The notes: generated by a model not told the origin, from the letters alone. Positions 42,514 to 50,988 are shown, numbered from the stretch's first letter. The stretch is DNA of 64,000 bases from Cloacibacterium normanense (GCF_003860565.1 NZ_CP034157.1:310001-374000); one strand, 5' to 3'. Numbers and translations: made by a program.

Positions 42514-42942
42514 TTAAGTGTTGATATAGTGGGTAAGATTTTCGATGACGTCTTTTTGGTGCAGTAAAACTTCGTCTAGAAGATCTTTTACAGAAATTAG
42601 ACCGATGAGTGTTTCATTTTCTACCACAGGCAAATATCTCACATTGAGTTGAGCCATGATTTCCATGCATTTTTCGATGGGGTCATTCTTAGAAAGTTTT
42701 GGGAGGTCTGTTCTCATAATTTCTCTTACCGCAAGTTCCTTAGAACTTTTGTTGAGGAGCACAACTTGTCTTGCGTAATTTCTCTCCGAAAGAATGCCGA
42801 GATATCTAGTTCCATCCATTACAATAACAGAGCCTATGTTTTTGTCTGCCATTAATTTTAAAGCTTCGAAAACGGTTTTTTCAGGTTCGATGATGGCGAG
42901 TTCTCTTGATTTTCTATCAAGAATGTGTTTTATAGTTCTCAT
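42514..42942 (-). CDS. CBS-domain pair protein
   Basis: A 142-residue protein made of two CBS domains (about 10-70 and 75-135): VFEALKLMADKNIGSVIVMDG followed by LGILSERNYARQVVL, then DPIEKCMEIMAQLNVRYLPVV followed by LIGLISVKDLLDEVL. Such stand-alone pairs bind adenine nucleotides and sense energy state or act on partner enzymes. No partner is evident here. Confidence 0.92.
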   Translation of the reverse strand: MRTIKHILDRKSRELAIIEPEKTVFEALKLMADKNIGSVIVMDGTRYLGILSERNYARQVVLLNKSSKELAVREIMRTDLPKLSKNDPIEKCMEIMAQLNVRYLPVVENETLIGLISVKDLLDEVLLHQKDVIENLTHYINT

Positions 42943-43109
42943 ATTCATGTGGTTTTAGTGTGCTTCTAAAATTAATAAAATATTTTGAATATGAAATAGT
43001 TAGCGAAAAAAAATCTAAAATTTTTGAGAAAATATGAACCTGTGCGTACTTAAAATGATGGAAACTTATCTGCTATTGCGATGTACATAGCTTATTTTAA
43101 CTTTTTGTA

Positions 43110-43265
43110 AAACGCAAAGAATTTTTAATGATTTTTTGGCAAGTTTAAGTGAGCAAGGTTGACGAATCAATTCGTTTTTTAAACGTAGGTTTAATCCAAT
43201 TCGCTAGCGAATTTTACCTTTGTTTGCTTATTTTTTTACTTTAAAGTTTTAAAACCTTTGCGTTT
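43110..43265. repeat. MITE-like element E1
   Basis: Terminal inverted repeats AAACGCAAAG (43110-43119) and CTTTGCGTTT (43256-43265). Inside are GAGCAAGG and TTTGTTTGCTT in inverted order and the perfect 16-base palindrome at 43198-43213 (AATTCGCTAGCGAATT). The same element in opposite orientation lies at 52582-52728. The rest of 42943-43291 shows nothing recognisable. Confidence 0.75.
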
Positions 43266-43291
43266 CAAAAGGAAGAAATATTGATTTTTAT

Positions 43292-44626
43292 TTAAGTCAA
43301 GGAAATTCCGCCCAGATTTCCGCTACTCATCATTAGGAAAGCAGCATTTGATTTTTCCAGATTTTGCCAAAAGTTTTTCAAATCATCCGCATTGGTAAAA
43401 ACCTGTAAATTTTCCTTCCCGAAAGAATCTTTAATCAATTCAGGAGAAATGGGAGTCATATTTTTAATTTTCAAAGCTTCCAAATCATAGAAAACCACCG
43501 CTTCATCAAGTTGGGCTAAAGTATTTTTGTATTTTGGCAAAAACGCTGGATTGAGAGAAGAATAGGTGTGAAGTTCTAGAACTCCAACTTTCTTCATCGC
43601 GGGAAATTGTTCTGTAAAAGCGTCAACAGATGCTTTTACTTTGCTCGGAGCGTGTGCAAAATCTCTGTACAAAATCACATCATCATTTCTTTTTACCTTT
43701 TCTAAACGTTTCGATGCGCCAGAGAAACTCATCATAGCTTCGTAGAAATCTTCGTCTAGAATGCCCAATTGATTGCAAATAAGCCTTGCTCCTTCTAAAT
43801 TCAGTAAATTGTGCTTTCCGAAAATTTTAAGCGGAATTTGCCCCATTTCTGTCTCTACGGAAGTTTTACCGTTTTTGGTTTCGTAGTTGGGTGTTTTGTA
43901 AGGCATTTTTCTGAAATAATTCTCCGCTTCGTCTACTAGTTTTACTACGGTTTCATCTTCTTCATTGTACACTAAAATTCCACCAGAAGTAATATTTTTA
44001 ATGAAATTTCTGAAAGCGTCTACATATTCTTCCTCTGTTTTGAAAACATTGATATGATCCCAAGAAATCCCAGAAACCAAAGCGATATTCGGATGATAAT
44101 GCAAGAATTTCGGACGAGAATCTATCGGCGAAGAAAGATATTCATCTCCTTCTAAGATGATGAAATCATTTTCCGAAGAAAGTTTAACCATGCAGTCAAA
44201 ACCTTCTAACGGTGCTCCTACCATAAAATCTGTGTCAAAATGATGATATTGCAACGCATGAAGAACCATCGAAGTAATGGTAGTTTTCCCATGAGAACCT
44301 GCAATCACCACTCTGGTTTTTTCTTTGCTCTGCTCGTACAGAAATTCTGGATAAGAATAGATTTTAATGCCTAATTCTTGAGCTTTCAAGAGTTCAGGAT
44401 TCTCTTTTTTGGCGTGCATTCCTAGAATGACTGCGTCTAGATTTTCAGAAATTTTCTCAGGAAACCAACCTAAATTTTCAGGAAGAAGTCCGTTTTTTTG
44501 CAATTGAGAAAGAGAAGGTTCAAAAATAGCATCATCTGAACCTGTGATTTGGTAACCTTTATTTTTGAGAGCTATGGCAAGATTGTGCATCGCAGCACCG
44601 CCAATTGCAATGAAATGAATGTTCAT
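43292..44626 (-). CDS. mpl: UDP-N-acetylmuramate:L-alanyl-gamma-D-glutamyl-meso-DAP ligase
   Basis: A 444-residue Mur-ligase family protein used to recycle cell-wall tripeptide. The N-terminal nucleotide-binding motif is IAIGGAAMHNLAIALK (related to MurC but with AMHN, typical of Mpl). The ATP loop is AGSHGKTTITSMVL; EGDEYLSSPID, SGISWDHINVF and FAHAPSKVKA follow. It attaches recovered peptide to UDP-MurNAc in the cytoplasm. Length is normal. Confidence 0.92.
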   Translation of the reverse strand: MNIHFIAIGGAAMHNLAIALKNKGYQITGSDDAIFEPSLSQLQKNGLLPENLGWFPEKISENLDAVILGMHAKKENPELLKAQELGIKIYSYPEFLYEQSKEKTRVVIAGSHGKTTITSMVLHALQYHHFDTDFMVGAPLEGFDCMVKLSSENDFIILEGDEYLSSPIDSRPKFLHYHPNIALVSGISWDHINVFKTEEEYVDAFRNFIKNITSGGILVYNEEDETVVKLVDEAENYFRKMPYKTPNYETKNGKTSVETEMGQIPLKIFGKHNLLNLEGARLICNQLGILDEDFYEAMMSFSGASKRLEKVKRNDDVILYRDFAHAPSKVKASVDAFTEQFPAMKKVGVLELHTYSSLNPAFLPKYKNTLAQLDEAVVFYDLEALKIKNMTPISPELIKDSFGKENLQVFTNADDLKNFWQNLEKSNAAFLMMSSGNLGGISLT

Positions 44627-44688
44627 ATTTCAATTAAAATTAAAAAGAGCCAAGTAAAAAGAGCCAAGTAAAATTTAATAAAATAAGT

Positions 44689-45492
44689 TTACTCGTCTTT
44701 TTTCTCTTGTTTTTTGCGCTCCTGATATTCTTTGTCATAATCGTGTAACACGTTATGTTCAGGTGTTTGCTCGATGGCGTGCATAATTTTGTTAAGAATA
44801 TCTTCCGCCTTTTCGTTGTCGTAATCTATATCTAGTGGAGCTTTGAACTGCAGGGTAGGTTCTACACCTGTCACTTTTACTCTCAATCCTTTTTTGTCAA
44901 AAGCTCTACGGAAACCATTGATTTTGATAGGAATAACGATAGAACGTTGTTGCTGAACGAGTTTAGCCGTTCCTTTTCTACCTTGTGCAAAAGCAGAAGT
45001 AGTTCCTTGCGGAAAAGAAATTACCCAACCATTATCTAGCGCTTTCAGAATATTTTCTACTTCTTTTAAATCTACCATTCTGTTCACATTTTTTCCTTCG
45101 GCGCGCCAAGTTCTTTTTACGGTAACAGCTCCTGCCAATTTAAAAATTCTTGCCAAAATTCCTTTATTCATGGTTTCTTCTGCAGCTACGTAGTAGAAAT
45201 CTACTTTTGGATTGAGCAGGTAAACAGGATTTTTGATGGTGTTCATATATCCGTTATTCACGGCACAGAAAACGTGGTACATTGCTGCTACATCAGCAAA
45301 ATACGTTTGGTGATTGGATACGAATAACACATTGTTTTTCGGGAGGTTTACCAAATGCTCGGTTCCTGTGATTTTCAGTTTGTTGAACCCATTAAATCTT
45401 CTGTAGGAAATCATTCCCAAGATGAAGATGATAAATCTCTTTAAAAAGTAAATATTCCCGAAAGAATCTGTAAAAATGCTTTTCTTCGCCAT
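44689..45492 (-). CDS. PlsC-like 1-acyl-glycerol-3-phosphate acyltransferase (divergent motifs)
   Basis: A 267-residue protein started at MAKKSIFTDSFG (ATG ending at 45492). The acyltransferase core is recognisable: LFVSNHQTYFADVAAMYH and WVISFPQGTTSAFAQGRKG. Both catalytic motifs differ from the usual form: five residues instead of four stand between His and Asp, and FPEGT reads FPQGT. A hydrophobic segment near residue 20-35 suggests membrane association. It may add the second acyl chain in phospholipid synthesis or acylate another lipid such as an aminolipid. Confidence 0.82.
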   Translation of the reverse strand: MAKKSIFTDSFGNIYFLKRFIIFILGMISYRRFNGFNKLKITGTEHLVNLPKNNVLFVSNHQTYFADVAAMYHVFCAVNNGYMNTIKNPVYLLNPKVDFYYVAAEETMNKGILARIFKLAGAVTVKRTWRAEGKNVNRMVDLKEVENILKALDNGWVISFPQGTTSAFAQGRKGTAKLVQQQRSIVIPIKINGFRRAFDKKGLRVKVTGVEPTLQFKAPLDIDYDNEKAEDILNKIMHAIEQTPEHNVLHDYDKEYQERKKQEKKDE

Positions 45493-45728
45493 TTTCAAGC
45501 AGCTATTAAGCTCGATTTTTATTAAACACAAATGATTTTTCTGCGCTATTAATTTTTAACCGAAAAAGTGACAAAAGCTATATTTGTTTTAAAGTTTCCT
45601 AAAATGAAAAAGATTAAACAATACTTTTTCTTCTTTTGAAAGACTTATTTTCAAGCTTTTCTTTTGTGGCTTTTGTGGTTTAAAAATTTTTTGATAATGA
45701 ATTAAACATCAAAATGCAGATTGCAAAT

Positions 45729-46358
45729 TTAAACATTTTTTAGCAACTCGTTCAATTCACTCAAAATCATAGAAGTGGCGCCCCAAATTTTGTGGTTTTG
45801 GAAATCAAAATAAGGAACTTTATATCCATTGGTTCGTGGCAATTCCATGGTTAAAGGTGGTTTTGGCAAATCTCGTATCACAGAAAGTGGAACTTCTAAA
45901 ATTTCTTGAACTTCGGTTTGTTGGTGATTAAAATCTGGCCAAGTTTCGGTGTAAGACAGAAAAGCATACACGAAAAAATTACTTGGCGGGATATAAATAG
46001 GAGAGAGTTCTCTCACGATTTTGATTTGAGAAGTGGTAACGCCTATTTCTTCCCAAGTTTCACGGATGGCGGTTTCTGCAAAATCTGCATCGGTGTCATC
46101 TTTTTTACCACCAGGAAGCGAAATCTGACCAGAATGTCTGTCGTTCTCATTGTGCGTTCTGTGGATGAGCGGAAAGTGCCATTCTCCATTTTTGGGATAG
46201 AGTAAAATATTTACGGCGGCGTATTTAGGATTTTTGGCCAAAATTTCTTCTTGCGTGAGCAGAGAACGATAAGGTGGCGCATAATCTTTTTGCGCATCAA
46301 AACCGCCCAACTCTGCATCTTGCAACTGCTGTAATAGTATTTCTAAAGAATTTTGCAT
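45729..46358 (-). CDS. Nudix hydrolase, CoA pyrophosphatase-like
   Basis: A 209-residue Nudix protein. The Nudix box is GGKKDDTDADFAETAIRETW followed by EEIG, with Asp in place of the first conserved Glu. SGQISLPGGKK before it is the UPF0035 motif of CoA pyrophosphatases, and YKVPYFDFQNHKIWGATSMI resembles the family's C-terminus. It probably hydrolyses CoA or acyl-CoA to 3',5'-ADP and phosphopantetheine. Confidence 0.88.
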   Translation of the reverse strand: MQNSLEILLQQLQDAELGGFDAQKDYAPPYRSLLTQEEILAKNPKYAAVNILLYPKNGEWHFPLIHRTHNENDRHSGQISLPGGKKDDTDADFAETAIRETWEEIGVTTSQIKIVRELSPIYIPPSNFFVYAFLSYTETWPDFNHQQTEVQEILEVPLSVIRDLPKPPLTMELPRTNGYKVPYFDFQNHKIWGATSMILSELNELLKNV

Positions 46359-46464
46359 TGCTCAAAAATAGGGAATTTTTAGCAGAGCTTGTTTTAAAGG
46401 ATTGTTAAATATTGATAAGATTTTCCCGAATCAAGTTAGGGTCTGAGTCGAGTTTCCTTTTACA

Positions 46465-46542
46465 TTTGTTCGTGGTTTGTTCGTGATTTAGGGTACTTTT
46501 CCGTGGCTGATTCGAAGGAAACACGAACAAACCACGAACAAA
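46465..46542. repeat. 21-bp perfect inverted repeat with internal 11-bp tandem units
   Basis: TTTGTTCGTGGTTTGTTCGT(G) at 46465-46485 and its exact complement at 46522-46542, with a 36-base loop. Each arm is itself a doubled TTTGTTCGTG unit. It lies in the 361-base gap between the Nudix gene and the orphan pair; no gene is seen there. Confidence 0.85.
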
Positions 46543-46580
46543 CCCAAAAGAAGAGTAGAAGAATTGACCGTTTTAGATGC

Positions 46581-46609
46581 AAAAAAATCCGCTGGTTGCG
46601 GATTTTTTT
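46581..46609. terminator. terminator-like hairpin
   Basis: A 12-bp stem AAAAAAATCCGC/GCGGATTTTTTT with loop TGGTT and T runs on both strands, 110 bases downstream of the orphan pair. Confidence 0.8.
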
Positions 46610-46673
46610 GAGTATTTGTTTTTTTTGTTATGGATTGTAAATTTTTATTTTCTGCTCATGCTTTATTGTTATG

Positions 46674-46696
46674 GGCACGAGCGTAGCGCTCGCGCC
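46674..46696. repeat. G/C-rich hairpin at the edge of the orphan gene pair
   Basis: GGC-A-CGAGCG, loop TAG, CGCTCG-C-GCC: nine paired bases with one mismatch. Its composition differs sharply from the A/T-rich surroundings. Confidence 0.7.
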
Positions 46697-46719
46697 AGCG
46701 ATGGGGCTTTCGTTGCTTA

Positions 46720-47109
46720 TTATTCTTCTTCTTTTTCGTGGTAGTCGTCAAAATTTGCTTCTTCGTCATAATCCAAACTTGGATATTTGTCGTCAAAACG
46801 TGAATGCAGAACTAAATGAAGTCTCTTAAACAGAAAGCTCAAAAACTCTTTATCATCTTTGATGTCTACAGACAAACTTGTAATATGTTCTTTTTCATCT
46901 GTTGTTTTCTTTTTGTCTATACAGAGTAATGAAATATAATGATTTTCAGTTCCGTAAATTGAAAGTCCAATAACTTCAAACCTATTTAAGTCAAGTTTGA
47001 AATATTTTCCAAAACTTTCAAGACTATTTCCATATTTTGTACCTAGAAAATCCGAAATGTCTGCTGCTGCAGTTCCAACAAAGTCATTGTATTGTACGTC
47101 TGCTTTCAT
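46720..47109 (-). CDS. orphan protein, acidic C-terminus, unknown function
   Basis: A 129-residue soluble protein. It has an alpha/beta core (LNRFEVIGLSIYGTENHYIS and SLLCIDKKKTTDEKEH) and a very acidic end (YDEEANFDDYHEKEEE). No known motif. It starts 1 base after the stop of the preceding 64-residue gene, so the two form a tightly linked pair. The unusual G/C-rich hairpin and inverted repeats downstream suggest acquired DNA. A toxin-antitoxin or immunity role is only a possibility. Confidence 0.65.
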   Translation of the reverse strand: MKADVQYNDFVGTAAADISDFLGTKYGNSLESFGKYFKLDLNRFEVIGLSIYGTENHYISLLCIDKKKTTDEKEHITSLSVDIKDDKEFLSFLFKRLHLVLHSRFDDKYPSLDYDEEANFDDYHEKEEE

Positions 47110-47110
47110 A

Positions 47111-47305
47111 TTATTTTAATTGTCTTGTTATGTTTAAGAGTTTGTGGTAAAGTTTATCTTCCATTTCTTTTACTTCTTTGTATGCAGGAATTTTGTCCGT
47201 ACTTACGTTCTCTTTCTTAGCTGCTTTTTCTAATTCTTTCAGGTCTTCTTTTACAAAGTCCCACGCTGCTTTTAAGTCAGCAATTGATAATTTTTCTATT
47301 TCCAT
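47111..47305 (-). CDS. small helical orphan protein
   Basis: A 64-residue, highly charged, coiled-coil protein (IADLKAAWDFVKEDLKELEK, then KENVSTDKIPAYKEVKEMED). It is the first gene of a two-gene unit with the orphan above. No relative recognised. Tight spacing and opposite charge pattern to its partner are compatible with a complex of the two. Confidence 0.6.
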   Translation of the reverse strand: MEIEKLSIADLKAAWDFVKEDLKELEKAAKKENVSTDKIPAYKEVKEMEDKLYHKLLNITRQLK

Positions 47306-47566
47306 TTTATTAAAATTTTCAAATTCTACGGTGTCTTGTTACAATGACGCACAACTCATAAATATGCACAATAATATTTCATAAATAACTGATTGTAAAT
47401 ATTTTATTAAGTAAAATCAAGTATAAAAATATTTAATTTGTGCAATGATGTTTCATGCTATTAATTTTCTACTAATTTAGAAAATAACTTTCAAAGAAAA
47501 ATACGGAAAACCGTAAAATGTTAAAAATCATAAAATTATTTTCATCTTTTTTAAGAAAAGGTTTTT

Positions 47567-47613
47567 AACACCCCGTCTTTAACAAGTTAAAGACACCTCT
47601 CTAAAAGAGGGGA
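47567..47613. repeat. REP-B element, copy 2 (opposite orientation)
   Basis: Read on the minus strand: CCCCTCTTTTAGAGAGG, a hairpin CTTTAAC/GTTAAAG, then ACGGGGTGTT. It matches 33573-33621 except that the inner stem sequence differs while the pairing is kept. It lies in the 445-base gap between the orphan pair and RNase G, in which no gene is seen. Confidence 0.75.
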
Positions 47614-47652
47614 ACCTGCGTATGTTTTAATGGTGAGCAGTTTATAAACAAA

Positions 47653-47680
47653 AAAATCGCTGCATTACTGCAACGATTTT
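47653..47680. terminator. terminator-like hairpin downstream of RNase G
   Basis: AAAATCG and TGCA pair with TGCA and CGATTTT around TTAC, followed by A/T-rich sequence on both sides. Confidence 0.6.
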
Positions 47681-47750
47681 ATAATTTTTTAGAAATTTTC
47701 TTCCTCTCTAACTCTCCTCAAGGAGAGCACCGAAAATTTCATATTACTCA

Positions 47751-49307
47751 TTAATTAGAGTAGCTTATGAGTTCTTTTTTGTCTGCATCGTAGAGTCTGT
47801 ACTCCAGATATTTAAAAGAATCTCTTGGGATAATGGTAACCCATTTTTTGTACTTGATAAACCATTTCATTTGTTGGCTCATCAATCCTTTTGTAAGATA
47901 TGCTTCTACAAACGGATGCGTGTGTAGGTATAATTTGCCCTTGTTTTTGGTAAAGAAATCTTTGATGGTTTCTTCCATGCGTTCTACCACAAAAATAGGA
48001 GCCAAGATTTCGCCGTCTTTGTTCGGGTTTTCTTCTTTGGTGTCTATTTGTTTTTCTGGTCTTACACGCTGTCTGGTGATTTGTATCAAACCAAATTTAC
48101 TCGGCGGTAGGATTTTGTGCTTTGCTTTGTCGCGTTTCATTTCTTCGCGCAAGTGTTCGTAGAGCTCTTTTCTGTGGTCAGGATTTGGCATATCTATAAA
48201 ATCTACCACAATAATTCCTCCCATGTCTCGCAGTCTGAGTTGTCTTGCAATTTCTGTAGCAGCCATTTTGTTCACGTTTAGGGCGTGTTCTTTATTGGCA
48301 GTGCCAGAAGAAATGTTGTTCCCCGAGTTCACGTCTACTACGTGCAGTGCTTCTGTGTGTTCTATCACGAGGTAAGCACCTTTAGAACTTGGGATGTTTA
48401 CATGTTTTCCAAAAGATTGTTTCAGCTGTTTTTCTACATTGTAATATTCCAGAAGTGGAATGTGAGAATCATAAAATTGTACAATGTTTTTTCGTTCTGG
48501 AGCAATGACTTCAAGGTAATTTTTCATATCGTTTACCATCTGTTCATCGTCACAAATGATAGAAACGAAATCCTGATTGAAATTGTCTCTCAAAATAGCC
48601 GAAGCTTTGTCTTCTTCACTAAGAACTTTGGCAGGTGTTTTATTTTTTTGGATATTTTTGAAGCAAACGTTCCATTTATCAACCAATTGGTTCATGTCAT
48701 TATGGAGTTCTGCAACTTTTTTTCCTTCTGCTACTGTTCTGATGATTACACCGAAACCTTCTGGCTTTATGCTTTCGATAAGCGTTTTGAGCCTTGCTTT
48801 TTCTTCGGTGCTTTTAACTTTTTTAGAGATAGAAACCTTATTATCAAAAGGGATGAGTACTAGAAATCTACCTGTTAAAGAAATCTGGGTAGAAATTCTG
48901 GGCCCTTTTGTAGAAATAGGTTCCTTGGTAATTTGCAATAAAACTTCGTCTTGAGCAGCCATCACTTTGTCTATAGTGCCGTGCTTGTCTATTTCTGGCT
49001 GAATTTGGAAGTTTTTAAGCGAAGAAGTTTGTTGTCTTTTGGATACCGTATCCTGTAAAAACTTGCGATAGGTAAGATACTGCGGACCGAGATCCTGATA
49101 ATGCAAAAAAGCATCTTTCTCGTAACCTATATTTACGAAAGCAGCATTGAGATTAGGAGCTAATTTTTTAATTTTTCCCACAAAAATATCGCCTACTACA
49201 AAATCTGTATTCTGCTGTATCTCGTGGAGCTCGAATAATCTACCGTCTTCAATAAGGGCAATTTTAGAAGCATCATCTTCATAAGAGATTATTAATTCTT
49301 TCTTCAT
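47751..49307 (-). CDS. rng: ribonuclease E/G family protein
   Basis: A 518-residue endoribonuclease. The S1 domain (about 35-130) starts with VGDIFVGKIKKLAPNLNAAFVNIG; the catalytic DNase I-like region has LHVVDVNSGNNIS and GGIIVVDFIDMPNPDHR, both with the metal-binding Asp. KFGLIQITRQRVRP follows. There is no long C-terminal scaffold, so it is RNase G-like. It processes rRNA and mRNA. Long branches of Asn/Lys give no sign of truncation. Confidence 0.95.
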   Translation of the reverse strand: MKKELIISYEDDASKIALIEDGRLFELHEIQQNTDFVVGDIFVGKIKKLAPNLNAAFVNIGYEKDAFLHYQDLGPQYLTYRKFLQDTVSKRQQTSSLKNFQIQPEIDKHGTIDKVMAAQDEVLLQITKEPISTKGPRISTQISLTGRFLVLIPFDNKVSISKKVKSTEEKARLKTLIESIKPEGFGVIIRTVAEGKKVAELHNDMNQLVDKWNVCFKNIQKNKTPAKVLSEEDKASAILRDNFNQDFVSIICDDEQMVNDMKNYLEVIAPERKNIVQFYDSHIPLLEYYNVEKQLKQSFGKHVNIPSSKGAYLVIEHTEALHVVDVNSGNNISSGTANKEHALNVNKMAATEIARQLRLRDMGGIIVVDFIDMPNPDHRKELYEHLREEMKRDKAKHKILPPSKFGLIQITRQRVRPEKQIDTKEENPNKDGEILAPIFVVERMEETIKDFFTKNKGKLYLHTHPFVEAYLTKGLMSQQMKWFIKYKKWVTIIPRDSFKYLEYRLYDADKKELISYSN

Positions 49308-49414
49308 TTTCTAAAATTTCTTTTTAAAGTTTTTAATTAAAACAAAAATATAGTTAGTGCTCATTATAAAGATAAAAACACCAACTATATTATATTGTAT
49401 CTAAACAGAAAAGA

Positions 49415-49504
49415 TTATTTTTTCTTATGTCTGTTTGCTCTTCTTCTTTTCTTTCTTTTGTGGGTAGCCACCTTGTGTCTTTTTCTTTTCTTTCCGCTTG
49501 GCAT
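49415..49504 (-). CDS. AURKAIP1/COX24-domain ribosomal protein (bL38-like)
   Basis: A 29-residue, extremely basic protein: MPSGKKRKRHKVATHKRK then KRRRANRHKKK. It matches the short Bacteroidota AURKAIP1/COX24 family, related to mitochondrial mS38. I recall that a Flavobacterium ribosome structure named such a protein bL38, but I could not check this. It is encoded between RNase G and HU, in a transcript-sized gap. It is too short for usual gene finders. Confidence 0.8.
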   Translation of the reverse strand: MPSGKKRKRHKVATHKRKKRRRANRHKKK

Positions 49505-49559
49505 AGTTAGAAATTTTTAAAAGTTAATATTTGAATTTTTTTTGAACCTAATTTATAAA

Positions 49560-49850
49560 TTATTTTACAGCAACCTTAGTTTTAACTTTTTCTACGAAAG
49601 TTTTAGAAGGTTTGAAAGCTGGGATGTTGTGAGCAGGAATGTTGATAGCTGTATTTTTAGAAATATTTCTACCTGTTTTTGCTGCTCTGGTTTTGATTAC
49701 GAAAGAACCGAAACCTCTTAAATATACGTTATCTCCATTATACATAGAAGTTCTGATTTCTTGCATAAAAGCTTCGATAACTTTTTGTGTATCATTTTTT
49801 TCTATTCCTAATTTGCTTGAGATGGTGTTTACCAATTCTGCCTTTGTCAT
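49560..49850 (-). CDS. HU family DNA-binding protein
   Basis: A 96-residue HU/IHF protein: MTKAELVNTISSKLGIEK, the arm region VYLRGFGSFVIKTRAAKTGR NISKN (written with a break) and IPAHNIPAFKPSKTFVEKV. It forms dimers that bend DNA. It is divergent from mutY, the starts lying 47 bases apart. Confidence 0.96.
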   Translation of the reverse strand: MTKAELVNTISSKLGIEKNDTQKVIEAFMQEIRTSMYNGDNVYLRGFGSFVIKTRAAKTGRNISKNTAINIPAHNIPAFKPSKTFVEKVKTKVAVK

Positions 49851-49897
49851 TTCCTTTTTTGTTTTTATTTTTGGTGTGCAAATATAAAAAATATTTT

Positions 49898-50935
49898 TTG
49901 AAAAAGAAGAACAAATATACTGATTTTCTAAACATTGGTTTAAAACTCTTGAAATGGTATGATTTGAATGCGAGAGATTTACCTTGGCGAAAAACGAAGA
50001 ATCCTTATCACATTTGGGTCTGCGAAATCGTTTTACAGCAGACTAGAGTAGAGCAAGGCAAGAATCATTACCTGAATTTTGTAGAAAGATTTCCTACGGT
50101 AGAATCATTATCCAGTGCAGAAATAGACGAAGTTTTACTCTATTGGAAAGGTTTAGGCTACTATTCCCGAGCGATTAATCTGCACAAAGCAGCACAACAA
50201 GTGATGGAAGATTTCGGAGGAACTTTTCCAGACTCCTTTTCTGAAATTTTAAAACTAAAAGGCGTAGGAAAATATACAGCAGCTGCGGTTTCTAGCATTT
50301 GTTTTGAGGAAAAAGTTCCTGCCATTGATGGAAATTTCTACCGAGTGTTGAGTAGAGTTTTTGCCGATGATTTTGATGTTTCCTCGCCAAAAGCGTATGC
50401 TTATTTCTATGAATTGGCTTTACTCATTATGCCTGAAGAAAATCCGGGGAACTTTAACCAAGCGATTATGGATTTGGGTTCAGAAATTTGTAAGCCTAAA
50501 AATCCACAATGTGAAATCTGTCCGATTCAGGAAAATTGTCTGGCCTACGAAACGGGAAAAGTGCTGGAATTTCCTGTGAAATCTAAAAAAGTAAAAGCGG
50601 TAGATTTAAAACTACACTATTATTATATAATGTATGAAGATAAATTCCTCATCAAACAACGAGATGATTCCTTTATTTGGAAGAAATTATATGATTTTCC
50701 AGAAAGTATTTCTCAGGAATTGGAAAATTTTGTCGTAGAGGAAAAAACAGTGTATCATAAACTTACGCACAAGAATCTTGAAATCAGTATTTCTAAAGTG
50801 ATTTTACAGGATAAAACGAGTTTTGAAAAGTATGCTCAGAAGCATCAATTGCAGATTACAGATTACGAAAATTCTCATCAAAAGTCTTTTCCGAAACCTT
50901 TAGAAAATTATTTGAAGAAAACGTTTGAAAATTAA
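49898..50935 (+). CDS. mutY: A/G-specific adenine glycosylase
   Basis: A 345-residue DNA repair enzyme that removes adenine paired with 8-oxoguanine. No ATG exists in the proper region; the TTG at 49898 (LKKKNKYTDFLNIGLKLL) gives the normal family start, while the longer frame overlaps the HU gene. Catalytic residues fit Glu in VCEIVLQQTRVEQG and Asp in VPAIDGNFYRVLSR. The HhH motif is LKGVGKYTAAAV, and the iron-sulfur cysteines are CKPKNPQCEICPIQENC. The C-terminal Nudix-like domain recognises 8-oxoG. Confidence 0.94.
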   Translation: MKKKNKYTDFLNIGLKLLKWYDLNARDLPWRKTKNPYHIWVCEIVLQQTRVEQGKNHYLNFVERFPTVESLSSAEIDEVLLYWKGLGYYSRAINLHKAAQQVMEDFGGTFPDSFSEILKLKGVGKYTAAAVSSICFEEKVPAIDGNFYRVLSRVFADDFDVSSPKAYAYFYELALLIMPEENPGNFNQAIMDLGSEICKPKNPQCEICPIQENCLAYETGKVLEFPVKSKKVKAVDLKLHYYYIMYEDKFLIKQRDDSFIWKKLYDFPESISQELENFVVEEKTVYHKLTHKNLEISISKVILQDKTSFEKYAQKHQLQITDYENSHQKSFPKPLENYLKKTFEN

Positions 50936-50980
50936 ATCTTTAAACCTGGTTTTCGAGAGAATTCTTCCATAAAAAATTCT

Positions 50981-50988
50981 TACTTTTG
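50981..50988 (+). promoter_or_regulatory. -7 box, leaderless start of gldD
   Basis: TACTTTTG ends 4 bases before the gldD ATG at 50993, so transcription would start at or next to the initiation codon. Confidence 0.55.

Noticed and set aside
48285-48954. Long plus-strand frames (125-192 codons) within RNase G
   Set aside because: They are shadow frames of a strongly supported minus-strand gene; their peptides are Phe- and Cys-rich without any domain.
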